Source of the DNA: Actinokineospora iranica
GTDB taxonomy: Bacteria > Actinomycetota > Actinomycetes > Mycobacteriales > Pseudonocardiaceae
NCBI RefSeq assembly: GCF_900101685.1
Contig: NZ_FMZZ01000005.1
Location: 186,001 to 250,000 of the forward strand
Length of the DNA stretch: 64,000 bases
Direction: 5' to 3'
The notes under the pieces were generated by a model. The model saw only the letters and a program-made list of their open reading frames with translations. It did no database searches and was not told the origin of the DNA. This document shows, one piece after another, positions 1-9,300 of this stretch (positions within the stretch are counted from its first letter, which is position 1; each line of letters begins with the position of its first letter). Both the position numbers and the translations under genes were made by a program.

Positions 1-2
1 GG

Positions 3-1697
3 GCGGGCGCGCTGGGCGATCCGGCCCGCAACCGCGAGCACGTGGTGTTCAACCTCGACACCGGCGTGCGCTCGGACGTCGAGCCGACCCCGGCCGCGCG
101 GCACTGGGCGCCGCGGTTCCTGCGCGCGGACCCCTACGACCTGCTCGACGCCGTGGAGTTGGCGCACCAGTTCGCGGGCGAGCACCAGCCGACCGCGGCG
201 GACCGGGTGGTCGCCGGGGTCGTCGTGCTCGGCGATCCGGTCGCCCCGGCCGAGACCGCCGCGCTGGCCGACTGGCTCGCCGCCCGGCCGTGGGTGTCCA
301 CAGAGGACGTCGCGGACCCGGTGGCGCGGATGGTGGTCGACGCCGGGCCGGACCTGGCCGGGTGGCGGGTGCTCGACGCGGCGATGGCCGCGCACGCCGA
401 CGGCGCGCTGGCCGAGCCGGTGCGGCTGGGGCTGCTGCGGGCGGAGTTGGCCGAGGTGCGCGCGGGCCGGGACCCGGTGGCCGGGTCGCCCGCGCTCACC
501 ACCCGGCGGGCCGCGGGCGCGGTCGAGTTGATCGAAAGCGAGTTCGCGGTGGTCCCCGGCGCGCGCGTGGGCGCCGTGCTGCGGCTGGCCGCGCGCTTCG
601 GTCTCGTACCGCGCCTGGACCGGGTGCGCGACGGGGTGCACCGGTTCGCCCAGTGGTGGGCCGACCATCCGGACGCGGCCGTCGAGCCGGACCGCTGGCC
701 GCTGCGGGACGCGCTGGTCGACCAGTTGCGCGACGAACTGGCGCTGCGGCTCACCGACGCCCGCGCCGCCGGCGTCGAGTCGGCGGTGCGCCGCACGTGG
801 TGGCGGCTGCTGCTGCCCACCGCGACCGACCCGAGGATGCCGCTCGACGCGGTGGTCACCGCGGCCGCCTTCGCCGCCGGAGAGCGCGGGGTGGTGGCGG
901 ACGTCGTCGGCCGGGCGCGCGGGCTGCCGCAGCCGGAAGCCTCGGACGTGGCGTGGAAAGCGCTGTTCCGGCACGCGCGGCCCACCGCGGCCGACCTGGC
1001 CAAGTTCTTCGCCGGGCTCCCGCTCGGCCGGATCGGGGAGACCGCGGCCACCGGCGTGCACCAAGCCCTGGCCGACACGGTGATCACGGCCGCTGAACTG
1101 GACCTGCTCGCGGTCCTCGCCGGCCAGGGCTGGGAACCCCGGCAGCCTGCCCTGCGCTGCCTCCAGCACGACGACAGCGTGCTGCGGTCCTGGCTGGCCG
1201 CCCTGCCGAACCTGCCCAAGACCCCGGGCGCGGTCCTGGGCGAACTCGACCCGAAGGTGCTGGAAATCCGGGCCCGGACCCTGGCCGCCGCTCTCCTCGA
1301 CCGGCTGCCGCCCGCCACGGCGGCGGCCGTGCTCAAGAGCGCGAAGTCCGGGCCGCAGGAGGCGCTGCTCGACGCGCTGATGGCCGCGTGGGGGCAGCCG
1401 CGCTCCGGTCCGCACGCGGTGGCGCTGAGCTACGTGTGCGCGATGGTGGCGACCGACCGCGCCGCCGAGCGGTTCGAGGTTAAAGCGGGGCCGTGGATTC
1501 GCGCCGCCGGGTCGGATTCGCTCGCGGTCGTAGAGGTTGACCTGACCGCCTGCGGCGGCGACTGGGTCGCGCAGTGGCGCGCCTACGTGGCGGCCGCGCG
1601 GGCGATCCGCCGCAAGCACGCCAAACCCGCCCCGAAACCGGCCGCGGAGCCGAAGAAGCCCGGCCGGTTCTTCGGCAGACGCGGCGACAGGAGCTGA
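3..1697 (+). CDS. GTPase-associated protein (GAP1-like), 5' end cut by window
   Basis: The frame is open from the first bases of the window, so the gene starts upstream; the first GTG at 42 is internal. About 564 residues are visible, rich in Ala/Arg/Leu, with helical segments and no signal peptide or catalytic motif I can name. The tail is basic and proline-rich. The stop lies 2 nt before the GTG of a membrane GTPase gene. Large proteins in this position beside TRAFAC-type GTPases are called GTPase-associated protein 1 in surveys of bacterial conflict systems, and the general look fits. The assignment rests mainly on context and length. The amino-terminal domain that would settle the subtype is outside the window. 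Confidence 0.6.
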   Translation, partial: AGALGDPARNREHVVFNLDTGVRSDVEPTPAARHWAPRFLRADPYDLLDAVELAHQFAGEHQPTAADRVVAGVVVLGDPVAPAETAALADWLAARPWVSTEDVADPVARMVVDAGPDLAGWRVLDAAMAAHADGALAEPVRLGLLRAELAEVRAGRDPVAGSPALTTRRAAGAVELIESEFAVVPGARVGAVLRLAARFGLVPRLDRVRDGVHRFAQWWADHPDAAVEPDRWPLRDALVDQLRDELALRLTDARAAGVESAVRRTWWRLLLPTATDPRMPLDAVVTAAAFAAGERGVVADVVGRARGLPQPEASDVAWKALFRHARPTAADLAKFFAGLPLGRIGETAATGVHQALADTVITAAELDLLAVLAGQGWEPRQPALRCLQHDDSVLRSWLAALPNLPKTPGAVLGELDPKVLEIRARTLAAALLDRLPPATAAAVLKSAKSGPQEALLDALMAAWGQPRSGPHAVALSYVCAMVATDRAAERFEVKAGPWIRAAGSDSLAVVEVDLTACGGDWVAQWRAYVAAARAIRRKHAKPAPKPAAEPKKPGRFFGRRGDRS

Positions 1698-1699
1698 CC

Positions 1700-3274
1700 G
1701 TGCAGATCATCGGGGCCTTGCTCGGCCTGCTCTTCGTGCTCTGGCTCGCCGCGATGCTTTTCGGACTCGCGATGAGCGTCGTGGTGACCATCGCGCCGGT
1801 CATGTTCCTGGTGGGGATGCTGGCCGCGTTCGGGGTCGCGCTGCTGGCCCTCGCGGGCGCGCGCGGGCGGCGGCCGCTCACCGTCGGGCCGGACGATGTG
1901 CGGGCGGGGCTGGGGAAAGCGCGCGTCGCGCCGCAGGCGGACCGCCCCGACCCGGCGTGGCCGGTGTACTTCGTCGGGCAGTGGCGGATCGACCTGGTCA
2001 CCGTCGCCCAACAGACCTGGCGGGACCTGGGCTGGGCCTGGCGGTGGCTGCGGGACAAGCTGCGCTACCGCGGCGGCCCGGCCGCCGTGATCGGCATCGT
2101 GGCGTACCCGCTGCTCACGATCGCCAGCGGCGGCGCGCTGCTGGGGCTCGTCCTGGTGCTGGTCCTGTGCGGGACGCTGCTGGCCCTGGCCTGGCTGGGC
2201 TGGCTGTTGGTCGTTCTCGTCGCCGGGAGCGTCGACCGGGGAGTGCGCGCGCTGCGCAAGGCGGAAAGCAGCTGCCCGACGTGCTTCCACGTCGCCAAGA
2301 TCCCCGCGTTCCCCTGCGGGAACTGCGGTGAGACCCACTACGACCTGCGGCCGGGCAAGCTCGGCGCGCTGTGGCGGCGGTGCGCCTGCGGCGCCCGCCT
2401 GCCGACGACGGTGCTGCGCGCGGCGGCTCGGCTGACCGCGACCTGCCCGTCCTGCGGCGGGCCGCTGCGACCGGGCGCGGGGGTGCTCACCGACCTGCGG
2501 CTCCCGGTGTTCGGGCCGGTGTCGGCGGGCAAGACGCGGCTGGTCTACGCGGCCATGCTCGCGTTGCGCGACCAGGCTTCCGCGCGCGGCGCCGCCCTCG
2601 ACTTCGTGGACGACCACAGCCGCGAGGTGTTCGACCGGGGCGCGGCGCTGATCAGCAGCGGCGGCGACACGGTGAAAACGCCCGCGGGCGCGCCATCCGC
2701 CGCGATCACACTGCGGTTCACCCGCGCCAGGCGCCGCGTGCTGCTGCACCTGTTCGACGCCCCCGGCGAGTCGTTCAGCGACCGCGACGAGAACACCGAA
2801 CTGGAGTTCCTCGACCACGCGCAGGGCCTGGTGTTCGTGGTCGACCCGTTCTCCGTGCGCTGGGTGCGCGACCAGCTCACCGGGCCCGACGACAAGCACC
2901 TTGTGCGCGCCAACCCGGCCCGCGACGACCCGGAGCAGACCTACCACCTGACCGTGCGGCGGCTGCGGGACTTCCGCGTCGACACCGGCAAGCGGCGGCT
3001 CGCCGTCGTCGTGGTCAAGGCTGACCTGCTCGACGACCTGCCCGCGGGCGAGGGGCTGCGGCCCGGCCGGGTGAAGCGCTGGCTGGAGGACGCAGGCCTG
3101 GACAACCTGGTCCTCGCCGCAGAACGCGACTTCGCCGAGGTCCGCTTCTTCGTCGTCGCGTCCCTGGCCGACCGCGGCACGCCCCGCTCGCCAGCGCACC
3201 CGTTCGCCTGGCTGATGGCCCGCTCCGGCTTCGCACTGCTGCCGGTCGACGATCAGGTTGAGGAGAGCGTGTGA
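1700..3274 (+). CDS. Membrane-anchored zinc-ribbon TRAFAC-type GTPase
   Basis: 524 aa. GTG at 1700 is chosen because an aggag site ends 7 nt upstream and the protein then begins with a membrane segment; longer starts overlap the previous gene in another frame. There are two hydrophobic helices in residues 1-55 and two more near 130-190. Next comes a cysteine-rich stretch (about 193-255) with CPTC, CGNC, CAC and CPSC pairs, two or more zinc ribbons. The GTPase domain has P-loop GPVSAGKT at 272-279, G3 as DAPGE, and VKAD in the G4 position instead of NKxD. It probably couples nucleotide state at the membrane to the neighbouring GAP1-like protein. It resembles the double-GTPase proteins reported in conflict systems; I did not see a second complete GTPase domain. 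Confidence 0.8.
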   Translation: MQIIGALLGLLFVLWLAAMLFGLAMSVVVTIAPVMFLVGMLAAFGVALLALAGARGRRPLTVGPDDVRAGLGKARVAPQADRPDPAWPVYFVGQWRIDLVTVAQQTWRDLGWAWRWLRDKLRYRGGPAAVIGIVAYPLLTIASGGALLGLVLVLVLCGTLLALAWLGWLLVVLVAGSVDRGVRALRKAESSCPTCFHVAKIPAFPCGNCGETHYDLRPGKLGALWRRCACGARLPTTVLRAAARLTATCPSCGGPLRPGAGVLTDLRLPVFGPVSAGKTRLVYAAMLALRDQASARGAALDFVDDHSREVFDRGAALISSGGDTVKTPAGAPSAAITLRFTRARRRVLLHLFDAPGESFSDRDENTELEFLDHAQGLVFVVDPFSVRWVRDQLTGPDDKHLVRANPARDDPEQTYHLTVRRLRDFRVDTGKRRLAVVVVKADLLDDLPAGEGLRPGRVKRWLEDAGLDNLVLAAERDFAEVRFFVVASLADRGTPRSPAHPFAWLMARSGFALLPVDDQVEESV

Positions 3275-3465
3275 GTCCTTCCGAGATTCCGCCGCCGCCG
3301 GGCACCACCGCGTACCGGTGGGTGCTGTTCGGGGTGGTCGTGGTGCTCGCCGTCCTGTTCGTGCTCGTGACCGGGTACGTCGTGGCCGACCTCGGCACCA
3401 CGTTCTCCGCCGCGGGGATCGCGGGTATGGCGTCCGGTCTTTCCGTCACCCGCCCCCGGTCCTAG
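3271..3465 (+). CDS. Small single-pass membrane protein of the GTPase operon
   Basis: 64 aa, overlapping the GTPase stop by four bases (GTGA), so probably translationally coupled. It has a short proline-rich cytoplasmic start, one strong hydrophobic helix (about residues 17-42) and a Gly/Ala/Ser tail. I recognise no family. Its last 20 bp overlap the tail of the convergent RES gene. A role as membrane partner of the GTPase is inferred only from coupling and shared localisation. Confidence 0.65.
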   Translation: MSPSEIPPPPGTTAYRWVLFGVVVVLAVLFVLVTGYVVADLGTTFSAAGIAGMASGLSVTRPRS

Positions 3466-4111
3466 CGCGTGGTGGCATCACCCGCGCGCCCTGGCTGACG
3501 AGCAGCGCGTTCAGCCACAGCGCGCCGCACTCGTCGTCAAGGTCGAGGCTGAACAGCGGGTCCGGGTCGAACACCGCGCCGTCCACCCGGTCGCCGAACA
3601 AGACGACCAGGCGGTGCCCCGGGGCCCGGCGCGGCGGCCACAGCAGGCCGTGCGCGGTCGGGGCCTGCTCGCGCAGCCAGGTCGCCCAGCGGCGCAGCCG
3701 GGGCGAGTCGCTTTCCGCGCTGACGACGAGCCACGCGTTCTGGCCGACGGCGGCGAGGTCGGGGCCGTCGCAGAGGCTGACCAGATCCAGTTCGCGGACG
3801 GTGGACAGGGCGCTGATCCGCCTGCCCGCCACCGCGACCCGCCGGACCGTCCGGAAAGCCTTGTCGTCAAGGGGAACGCCGTGCAGCAGGGTTTCCGCGA
3901 TGATCGCCGCCGCGTCGGTTCCGCCGCGGTGAGTGGGATACGGGTCGTGCGGCGCGCCCTCGAAGCGGGCGCCCGTGAACCGCTTGGCGGGCGGGCTGAA
4001 GTCCGTGGGCCGCTGCTTCTTCCCGTGGATGCGCCACAGGACGGTGTCCTCGGGCAGCGGGCGCCGCCGGGGGGCGCCGGTGTACGCGGCGGGCGGGTCG
4101 TGGTCGGGCAC
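3446..4111 (-). CDS. RES-domain protein (putative NAD-degrading toxin)
   Basis: 221 aa from GTG at 4111, preceded by a gcggagg site and 2 nt after the stop of the upstream gene; a longer open frame without this signal was rejected. The RES fold is suggested by WRIH (Arg27), the segment ARFEG...YPTHRGGTDAAA, IAETLL and SAESDSPRL, in the order of the family's conserved Arg, Glu and Ser. Studied RES toxins hydrolyse or phosphorolyse NAD and are paired with Xre/MbcA/ParS-type antitoxins. The upstream gene ends in such a toxin-binding domain. It is the last gene of the CHAT-Hsp70 arm, so it may be a regulated effector rather than a free-standing toxin. Activity is not demonstrated. Confidence 0.7.
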   Translation of the reverse strand: MPDHDPPAAYTGAPRRRPLPEDTVLWRIHGKKQRPTDFSPPAKRFTGARFEGAPHDPYPTHRGGTDAAAIIAETLLHGVPLDDKAFRTVRRVAVAGRRISALSTVRELDLVSLCDGPDLAAVGQNAWLVVSAESDSPRLRRWATWLREQAPTAHGLLWPPRRAPGHRLVVLFGDRVDGAVFDPDPLFSLDLDDECGALWLNALLVSQGARVMPPRARTGGG

Positions 4112-4113
4112 CG

Positions 4114-4779
4114 TCAGGCCTCCGCTCGTTCGCCGTTGGCGACGTCGATCAGCAGTTGGGCGTCGACCTCGCCCAGCAGGTCCGCCGGGGGCGCGGGCAG
4201 CCAGGCGTGCGCGCCGAGCCACCAGTCCGCCGCGCCCCAGGGGTCGTCGGCCGAGCCGAGGACGCGGTTGACCGCCCGCACGGTGTCCAGCGGCGCCCCA
4301 TCGGCGTCGAACTGGAACGCGGGCCACTGCCCGGCGCCGTCGGCCCGCTCCAGCCGGATCAGGTCGGCCGGGTCGAGGGCGGGATCGAGTGCCGTGTCCT
4401 CGACGGCGTCTGCGGCGAGCAGCCACGCCGTCGCGCCCGCCGCCACCTCGGCCATGGTCGGCGGCGGATCTGGCAGCAGCGCCCGCAGAGCAGCGCCAAG
4501 CTCAAGGGATTCGCGCAGCCGGGCCGGGTCGCCGAACAGGTTCCCGGCGAGCCGGTGCTCGGTCTCCCCGAGCGCCATGCGGAACGGGTGGTCGCGGTCG
4601 AGGGCGTCGCTGAGCAGCAGCGCGATCTCCTCGCCCGCCGCGGCCTGGTCGTCGGGCAGCGCGGCGCGGGTGTAAGCCTCGACGTGCTCGGTCAGCTCGG
4701 CGAACCGCTGCTCGTCGAGCCGGGTCCGCAGGTCGTCCCAGGTGTCGACCAGTGTCCGCAGCGCCCGGTGCAGTCCCAT
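4114..4779 (-). CDS. Partner of RES protein with Xre/MbcA/ParS toxin-binding-like domain
   Basis: 221 aa, starting 1 nt after the Hsp70 stop and ending 2 nt before the RES start. The carboxy-terminal ~75 residues carry the signature of RES antitoxins: PAFQFDADG, then VRAVNRVLG, a WWLGAHAWL segment and PADLL. The amino-terminal ~110 residues are acidic and helical, with no helix-turn-helix that I can see, unlike classical Xre antitoxins, which bind their own promoter. I infer an immunity or tethering protein that holds the RES effector, possibly through the Hsp70. The domain call is motif recognition by eye. Confidence 0.65.
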   Translation of the reverse strand: MGLHRALRTLVDTWDDLRTRLDEQRFAELTEHVEAYTRAALPDDQAAAGEEIALLLSDALDRDHPFRMALGETEHRLAGNLFGDPARLRESLELGAALRALLPDPPPTMAEVAAGATAWLLAADAVEDTALDPALDPADLIRLERADGAGQWPAFQFDADGAPLDTVRAVNRVLGSADDPWGAADWWLGAHAWLPAPPADLLGEVDAQLLIDVANGERAEA

Positions 4780-4780
4780 G

Positions 4781-6376
4781 TCAGCCGCTCACCTCGTGCC
4801 GCGCGATGCCCGCCCGCGCCTTGTCGACCGCGGACTGGTCCCAGCCGCCGAGCCGCAGTTCGAACTGGACCCGCGCGCCGGAATCGGGCTCGACGGCGGT
4901 CACGGTGAGCGTGCCGGTCTCGGACATGGCGAAGGTGACGTCGAAGGTCGCCCCCGCCGGTCGCGCGGGCAGCCGGGTGAGCAGGCCGCTGCCCACTCTC
5001 GCGTTGTCCTCCACCGCTTCGGACAGCTCCGGCCCGACCTGCTCCCACACCTCGACCTCGACCATCCGCTGGTTGCGGATTGAGGTGGAGAACGGGAACG
5101 GGCCGCTGTCGGCGGGCAGCGCCGTGTTGGCGTGCAGCAGGTGCACGATCATCTGCCGGGCGCGCAGCGGGTCGGTCAGCGCCAGCGGGTCGCGCGCGTC
5201 GATGGCCTTGACGCCGAACGAGCGCGGCACCACCGTGCGCACCTTCTTCGCCGCCAGCCCGGCTGCCCGCTCGGCGCTGATCCCGAGCCGTTCGCCCGCG
5301 GTGGCGCTGTCGAACCGCTTGGTCACCGCGTACAGCGCCGCGCCCTTGGCCACGGCGAGGTCCGGTTCGATCATCCGGGGGGCGGTGTCGAACCGCTTCG
5401 CCAGCCGCTCGCGCACCGCGGGCGTCCGGCTCATCCCGCCGACCAGCAGCACCTCGTCGAAACTGGTCACGCCCTTGGCCGCGGCCTCGGTGACGGCCCG
5501 CTCGACCACGGCCATCATCCGCTCCAGCAACGGTTCGGTCAGTTTCGCCAACCCTGCCCGAGTCAGCTCGACGGTGGCCGACGCGCCGCGGAACCGCAGC
5601 GTGACCGAGCGGGAGTCGCGCCCGCTCAACGCGATCTTGGTTTCCTCCGCGAGTCCGATGAGTTCGTCCTGGAAGAGCGCGTCGGCGGTCGGGTCCAGGC
5701 GCGGGTGGCGCGCGGTGAACTCGGCGACGAGGTGGTCGGCGATCGCGGTGTCCCAGTCGGCCCCGCCGAGCGCGGTGTCGCCCTCGGTGCACACGGTGGT
5801 CACCTCGTCGCCGGAGACCGTGAGCACGCTGGTGTCGAAGGTGCCGCCGCCGAGGTCGCACACCAGCAGGGTGCGCGCCCCGGCGAGCGCTTCGAGTTCC
5901 TGGTAGTACAGGGCGGCGGCCACCGGCTCGGCCAGCACGTCGAGCACGGTCAGGCCCGCGATCTCGCCCGCCCGCAGCGTCGCCGCCCGCGCGGCGACGC
6001 CGAAGTCCGCTGGCACGGTGATCACGGCCTCGCGCACGTCGAGCCCGGCGCCTTCCCTGGCCGCGCGGACGAGTTCGCGCAGCACCAGCGCGGAAAGCTC
6101 CTCCGGCTGGTATTCGCGGTCGTGGTAGACGCGCGGCTTGTGGTCCGGCTCGCCCATGTCGCGTTTGAACAGCTTGGCGACCAGGTGCGGCGCGAGCACC
6201 GCGGCGTTCTTCGCCGTGACGCCGACCGTGGCCTGCTCCGGCCGCTCGAAGTAGATCACCGACGGCATGGTGTCCTGGCCCGCCGCTGTGGCCACCATGA
6301 CCGGCTTGCCCGAGACGTCCACATAGGACAGACAGGAGTGGGTGGTGCCCAGATCGATGCCGAACGTCTTTTCCAC
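4781..6376 (-). CDS. Hsp70-family ATPase of the conflict island
   Basis: 531 aa from a GTG start with a ggagaaag site upstream. The actin-like ATPase domain is clear: phosphate-1 motif GIDLGTTHSC at the start, VCDLGGGTFD in the middle, and VLLVGGMSRTP as the adenosine motif. It is about 80 residues shorter than housekeeping DnaK. The carboxy-terminal substrate-binding region is short and a full helical lid seems absent. No GrpE or DnaJ gene is nearby, so it is not the standard chaperone operon. It sits 16 nt downstream of the CHAT gene and 1 nt upstream of the RES partner gene, which suggests an ATP-dependent switch linking protease and effector (inference). Confidence 0.9.
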   Translation of the reverse strand: MEKTFGIDLGTTHSCLSYVDVSGKPVMVATAAGQDTMPSVIYFERPEQATVGVTAKNAAVLAPHLVAKLFKRDMGEPDHKPRVYHDREYQPEELSALVLRELVRAAREGAGLDVREAVITVPADFGVAARAATLRAGEIAGLTVLDVLAEPVAAALYYQELEALAGARTLLVCDLGGGTFDTSVLTVSGDEVTTVCTEGDTALGGADWDTAIADHLVAEFTARHPRLDPTADALFQDELIGLAEETKIALSGRDSRSVTLRFRGASATVELTRAGLAKLTEPLLERMMAVVERAVTEAAAKGVTSFDEVLLVGGMSRTPAVRERLAKRFDTAPRMIEPDLAVAKGAALYAVTKRFDSATAGERLGISAERAAGLAAKKVRTVVPRSFGVKAIDARDPLALTDPLRARQMIVHLLHANTALPADSGPFPFSTSIRNQRMVEVEVWEQVGPELSEAVEDNARVGSGLLTRLPARPAGATFDVTFAMSETGTLTVTAVEPDSGARVQFELRLGGWDQSAVDKARAGIARHEVSG

Positions 6377-6392
6377 GTAATGCCTTTCTCCC

Positions 6393-9300
6393 TCAGCGGC
6401 CCTGGTAGGTGAACGCGGCCCACGCGGCGACGTCGGTCGGGTCGCAGTGCGGCAGTTCCTCGGCGAGCTTGGGGTTCATCGTCGGCGGCACCCGGCGCGC
6501 GGCGTCGAGCAGCCACAGCTGCGCGGCCCGCAGCGCGGTCGCCGGATCGTCGTAGCCGCGGTTGAGGTAGTGGTGGAACATCGTCATCAGCAGCGCGGTC
6601 GGCACGTCCGGCACCGGCCACCGGGAGCCGACCACCCCAGCCGCCCCCGCGGCCAGGAACGTGCTCGCCAGGCTCAGCGGCTCGTCATGTCCAGAGCGGC
6701 CCACGTGCCCGGTCACGTCGCTCGCGCACGCCGCCAGCACCACCAGCGCCCCCGGCGCGTTCGCAGGCCGGTCCCGCGCGTCGGCGATCAGGTCGCGCAC
6801 CCGCAGCGCGCTCTGCCCGCCCAGTTCCAGATACGACTCGACCGGCGGCACGGCCTGGTGCGCGTGGCAGCCGAAGTGCACCAGCGACGGCCCCGGCGGG
6901 CGCAGCACCTCCCGCACCACCTTCGCCACGGCCTTGCGCGGATGCCGCCGCCGGTCCCGGGCGCCCAGGTAGACCCCGTGCGGGTAGAAGTTCGCGTGCA
7001 GCGTCTCGGTTTCCTGCGACGACCAGAACAGCCGCGACGACGCCACCCGCACCACAGCGGGCGCCTCGGTCCAGTCCCGCGCGCCCCGCGCGGCCGCCGC
7101 GACGAACTGCCGCGCCGAGGCCGCGTAGGAGATCACCGCGTCCTCGCAGGCGTAGCGGTGCCCGCCGGTCACCCGCCGCCGCGCCGCGTGCCACGGCACC
7201 GACGCCAGCGCCCCCACCGGAACCAGCACCAGCCGCTTCGGCCGCGGCCCGAAGCCGACCAGGCCTGCTATCGCCGCCGGCCACGCCCAGTCGGCGAGCG
7301 CGGCCACCGCCGCCCGCAGCGGCCCGGCGTCCGCGGCCGGGTCGGCGTACAGCGGCGCCAGGGCCGCCTCGAACGCGGCCACCAGCGGCTCGTGCCCGCG
7401 CGCGGAAATCGGGCTAGCGGTGACGGTTCCGTCCCGGTGCACCAGCACGGCGGTCGCGTCGACCCGCTCGCCCGCGGGCAGCAGGTAAACCAGCGCGTCG
7501 CACTCCGACCGGTCCACCGCGGCGGCGATCTCGGCGATTGTGGGCGCGGAGAACAGCTTCTCCCGCTCCGGCGTCCCGTCCAGCGCCACCAGCACTTCCC
7601 GGCGGAGGTCGTTCGGCACCCGGGCGGGCGCGATCGCGTCCGCACTGTCCGAAAAGGACTGAGCCCAGCGTTCTGCCAAGTCGTGCTCACCGCGAGCGCG
7701 GAGCAGATCGGGCACGTCCCGCTCCGAGTTCGCCGCGTGCAGGGCCATCGCCCGCCCGATCTCCAGCGCCAGCACCGTTTCCGGCAGCCGCTCGGCCACC
7801 AGACCCCACCTGGCCACCTCGACCGCATCCCCGGTGGCCCGGACCGCCTTGTCCCACGCGTACCGGGTGTCGCTCTGCAACAGCACATCCGCCGACCGCT
7901 CGGCCAATGCCTCCAACCCCACCGCGACGGCCCGGTCCCGGTCGCCGAGCGCGGCGTCCGCGCGCTGGAAGTAGCTGTCGCCCAGGGCTTTGAGCACATC
8001 GCCGCCGTGCCAGACGCCCGGCTCCGCGCGGATCAGCCGCCGGGCCTGCTCATACCGGTGAATCGCCAACGACAGGTCGTTCCGCCGCCCGCTCAGCGTG
8101 TACCGCATCCCCAGCGTGTTCCCGCTCATCTCCAGGACCTCGATGCGCTGCTGCGGCCGGAGATCCACGTTCTCGGCGAGCGGCCCCAGCAACGCCACCG
8201 CCTGGTCGATCAACCGCCGGTCGCGGGTCATCATCCCCTTGCCCGACAACGCCAGCGCCTGCCGCACGGTGTGCGTGTAGTGCCGCATCGCCGGGGGCAT
8301 ACCCGGGTCCGGGGGACGCGCCAGCACCGCGTCCGCGCCCGCGAGGAAGGCGCTCAGGTCGGCCTTGCGCGGGTCGAATCCGCCGCCCAGCGCGGCCATC
8401 ATGCCGACGGTCTCCAGGGCCTCATCGATCGTCTTCCCCGCCGGGGTGTCCGCCCCGGCCTGGTCGCGCAGGGCCACCAGGTCGCCGAGCACGGCGGTGA
8501 TCGCGGCCGGGTCCGTCATCACCGGTTCCTGGGTCCAGCGCGCCGCCAGGGACAGCATGGGCAGGGTGCCGTTGACCAGGTCCGCCGCGGCCCGCCCGCG
8601 TGGACCGAGATCGGCGGTGTCCACCGGCCTTTCCGGCGGCGTGGCGAGTTCGACGGCCCGGTCCCGCTGTTCCAGATTCTGGCCGTGCATGTTCTTGAGC
8701 AGCAGCAGCGACCCGATCGCCGGGTCGATGAGCCCACGCAGGCCGTGCTCGGCGGGCAACTGGGCGGCGGCCTCGCTCAGCAGCGTGGCCAGTTCGCTCA
8801 CCCGGGTGGTGTCTCCCGCCCCGAGGGCGACCAAGCCGTCGGCCATCGTCGCGATGATCCGCGCTTTCACGTCCGCGTCCGCGCCCGCCCGCTCGTCGGC
8901 CGCCGCGGCGAGCAGGGCGTCCCGCGCGGCGGCCACCTCATCGGGGGCGCCGTTGAAACTCGCGGTGAGCAACGCGGACAGCGCCCGCCGCAGCGCCAAC
9001 TCGGCCCGGGTCTCGTCGTCGGCGGGCAGTCTGGCCAGCAGCGCGTCCAGCGCCGAGATCTCGGCCTCTGTCTCGTCGTTGCCTTCCGCCGAACCCGCGC
9101 TCGCCACCATCTTGGTCACCGCGCGCAGCAACTCCGTGCCACGGGGGAGCCGGTCGGCGACCTCGGTCGTGGCGCGCAGCACCTCGGCGAACGCGTTCGC
9201 GGGCAACTCGCCCCCGGACTCCTGAACGGTCAGCAGCAGGGACAGCACGGATCGCACGGCGGCGCGTTCGGCGTCAGACAGGTCCTCGTCGGTCTCGACC

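Noticed and set aside
1574-1699. Longer start for the membrane GTPase
   Set aside because: The extra residues are in the coding region of the previous gene in another frame; the GTG at 1700 has a proper ribosome site and leads into a membrane helix.
4112-4426. Longer start for the RES protein
   Set aside because: Extension is Arg-rich shadow sequence of the upstream gene; GTG 4111 has a good ribosome site.
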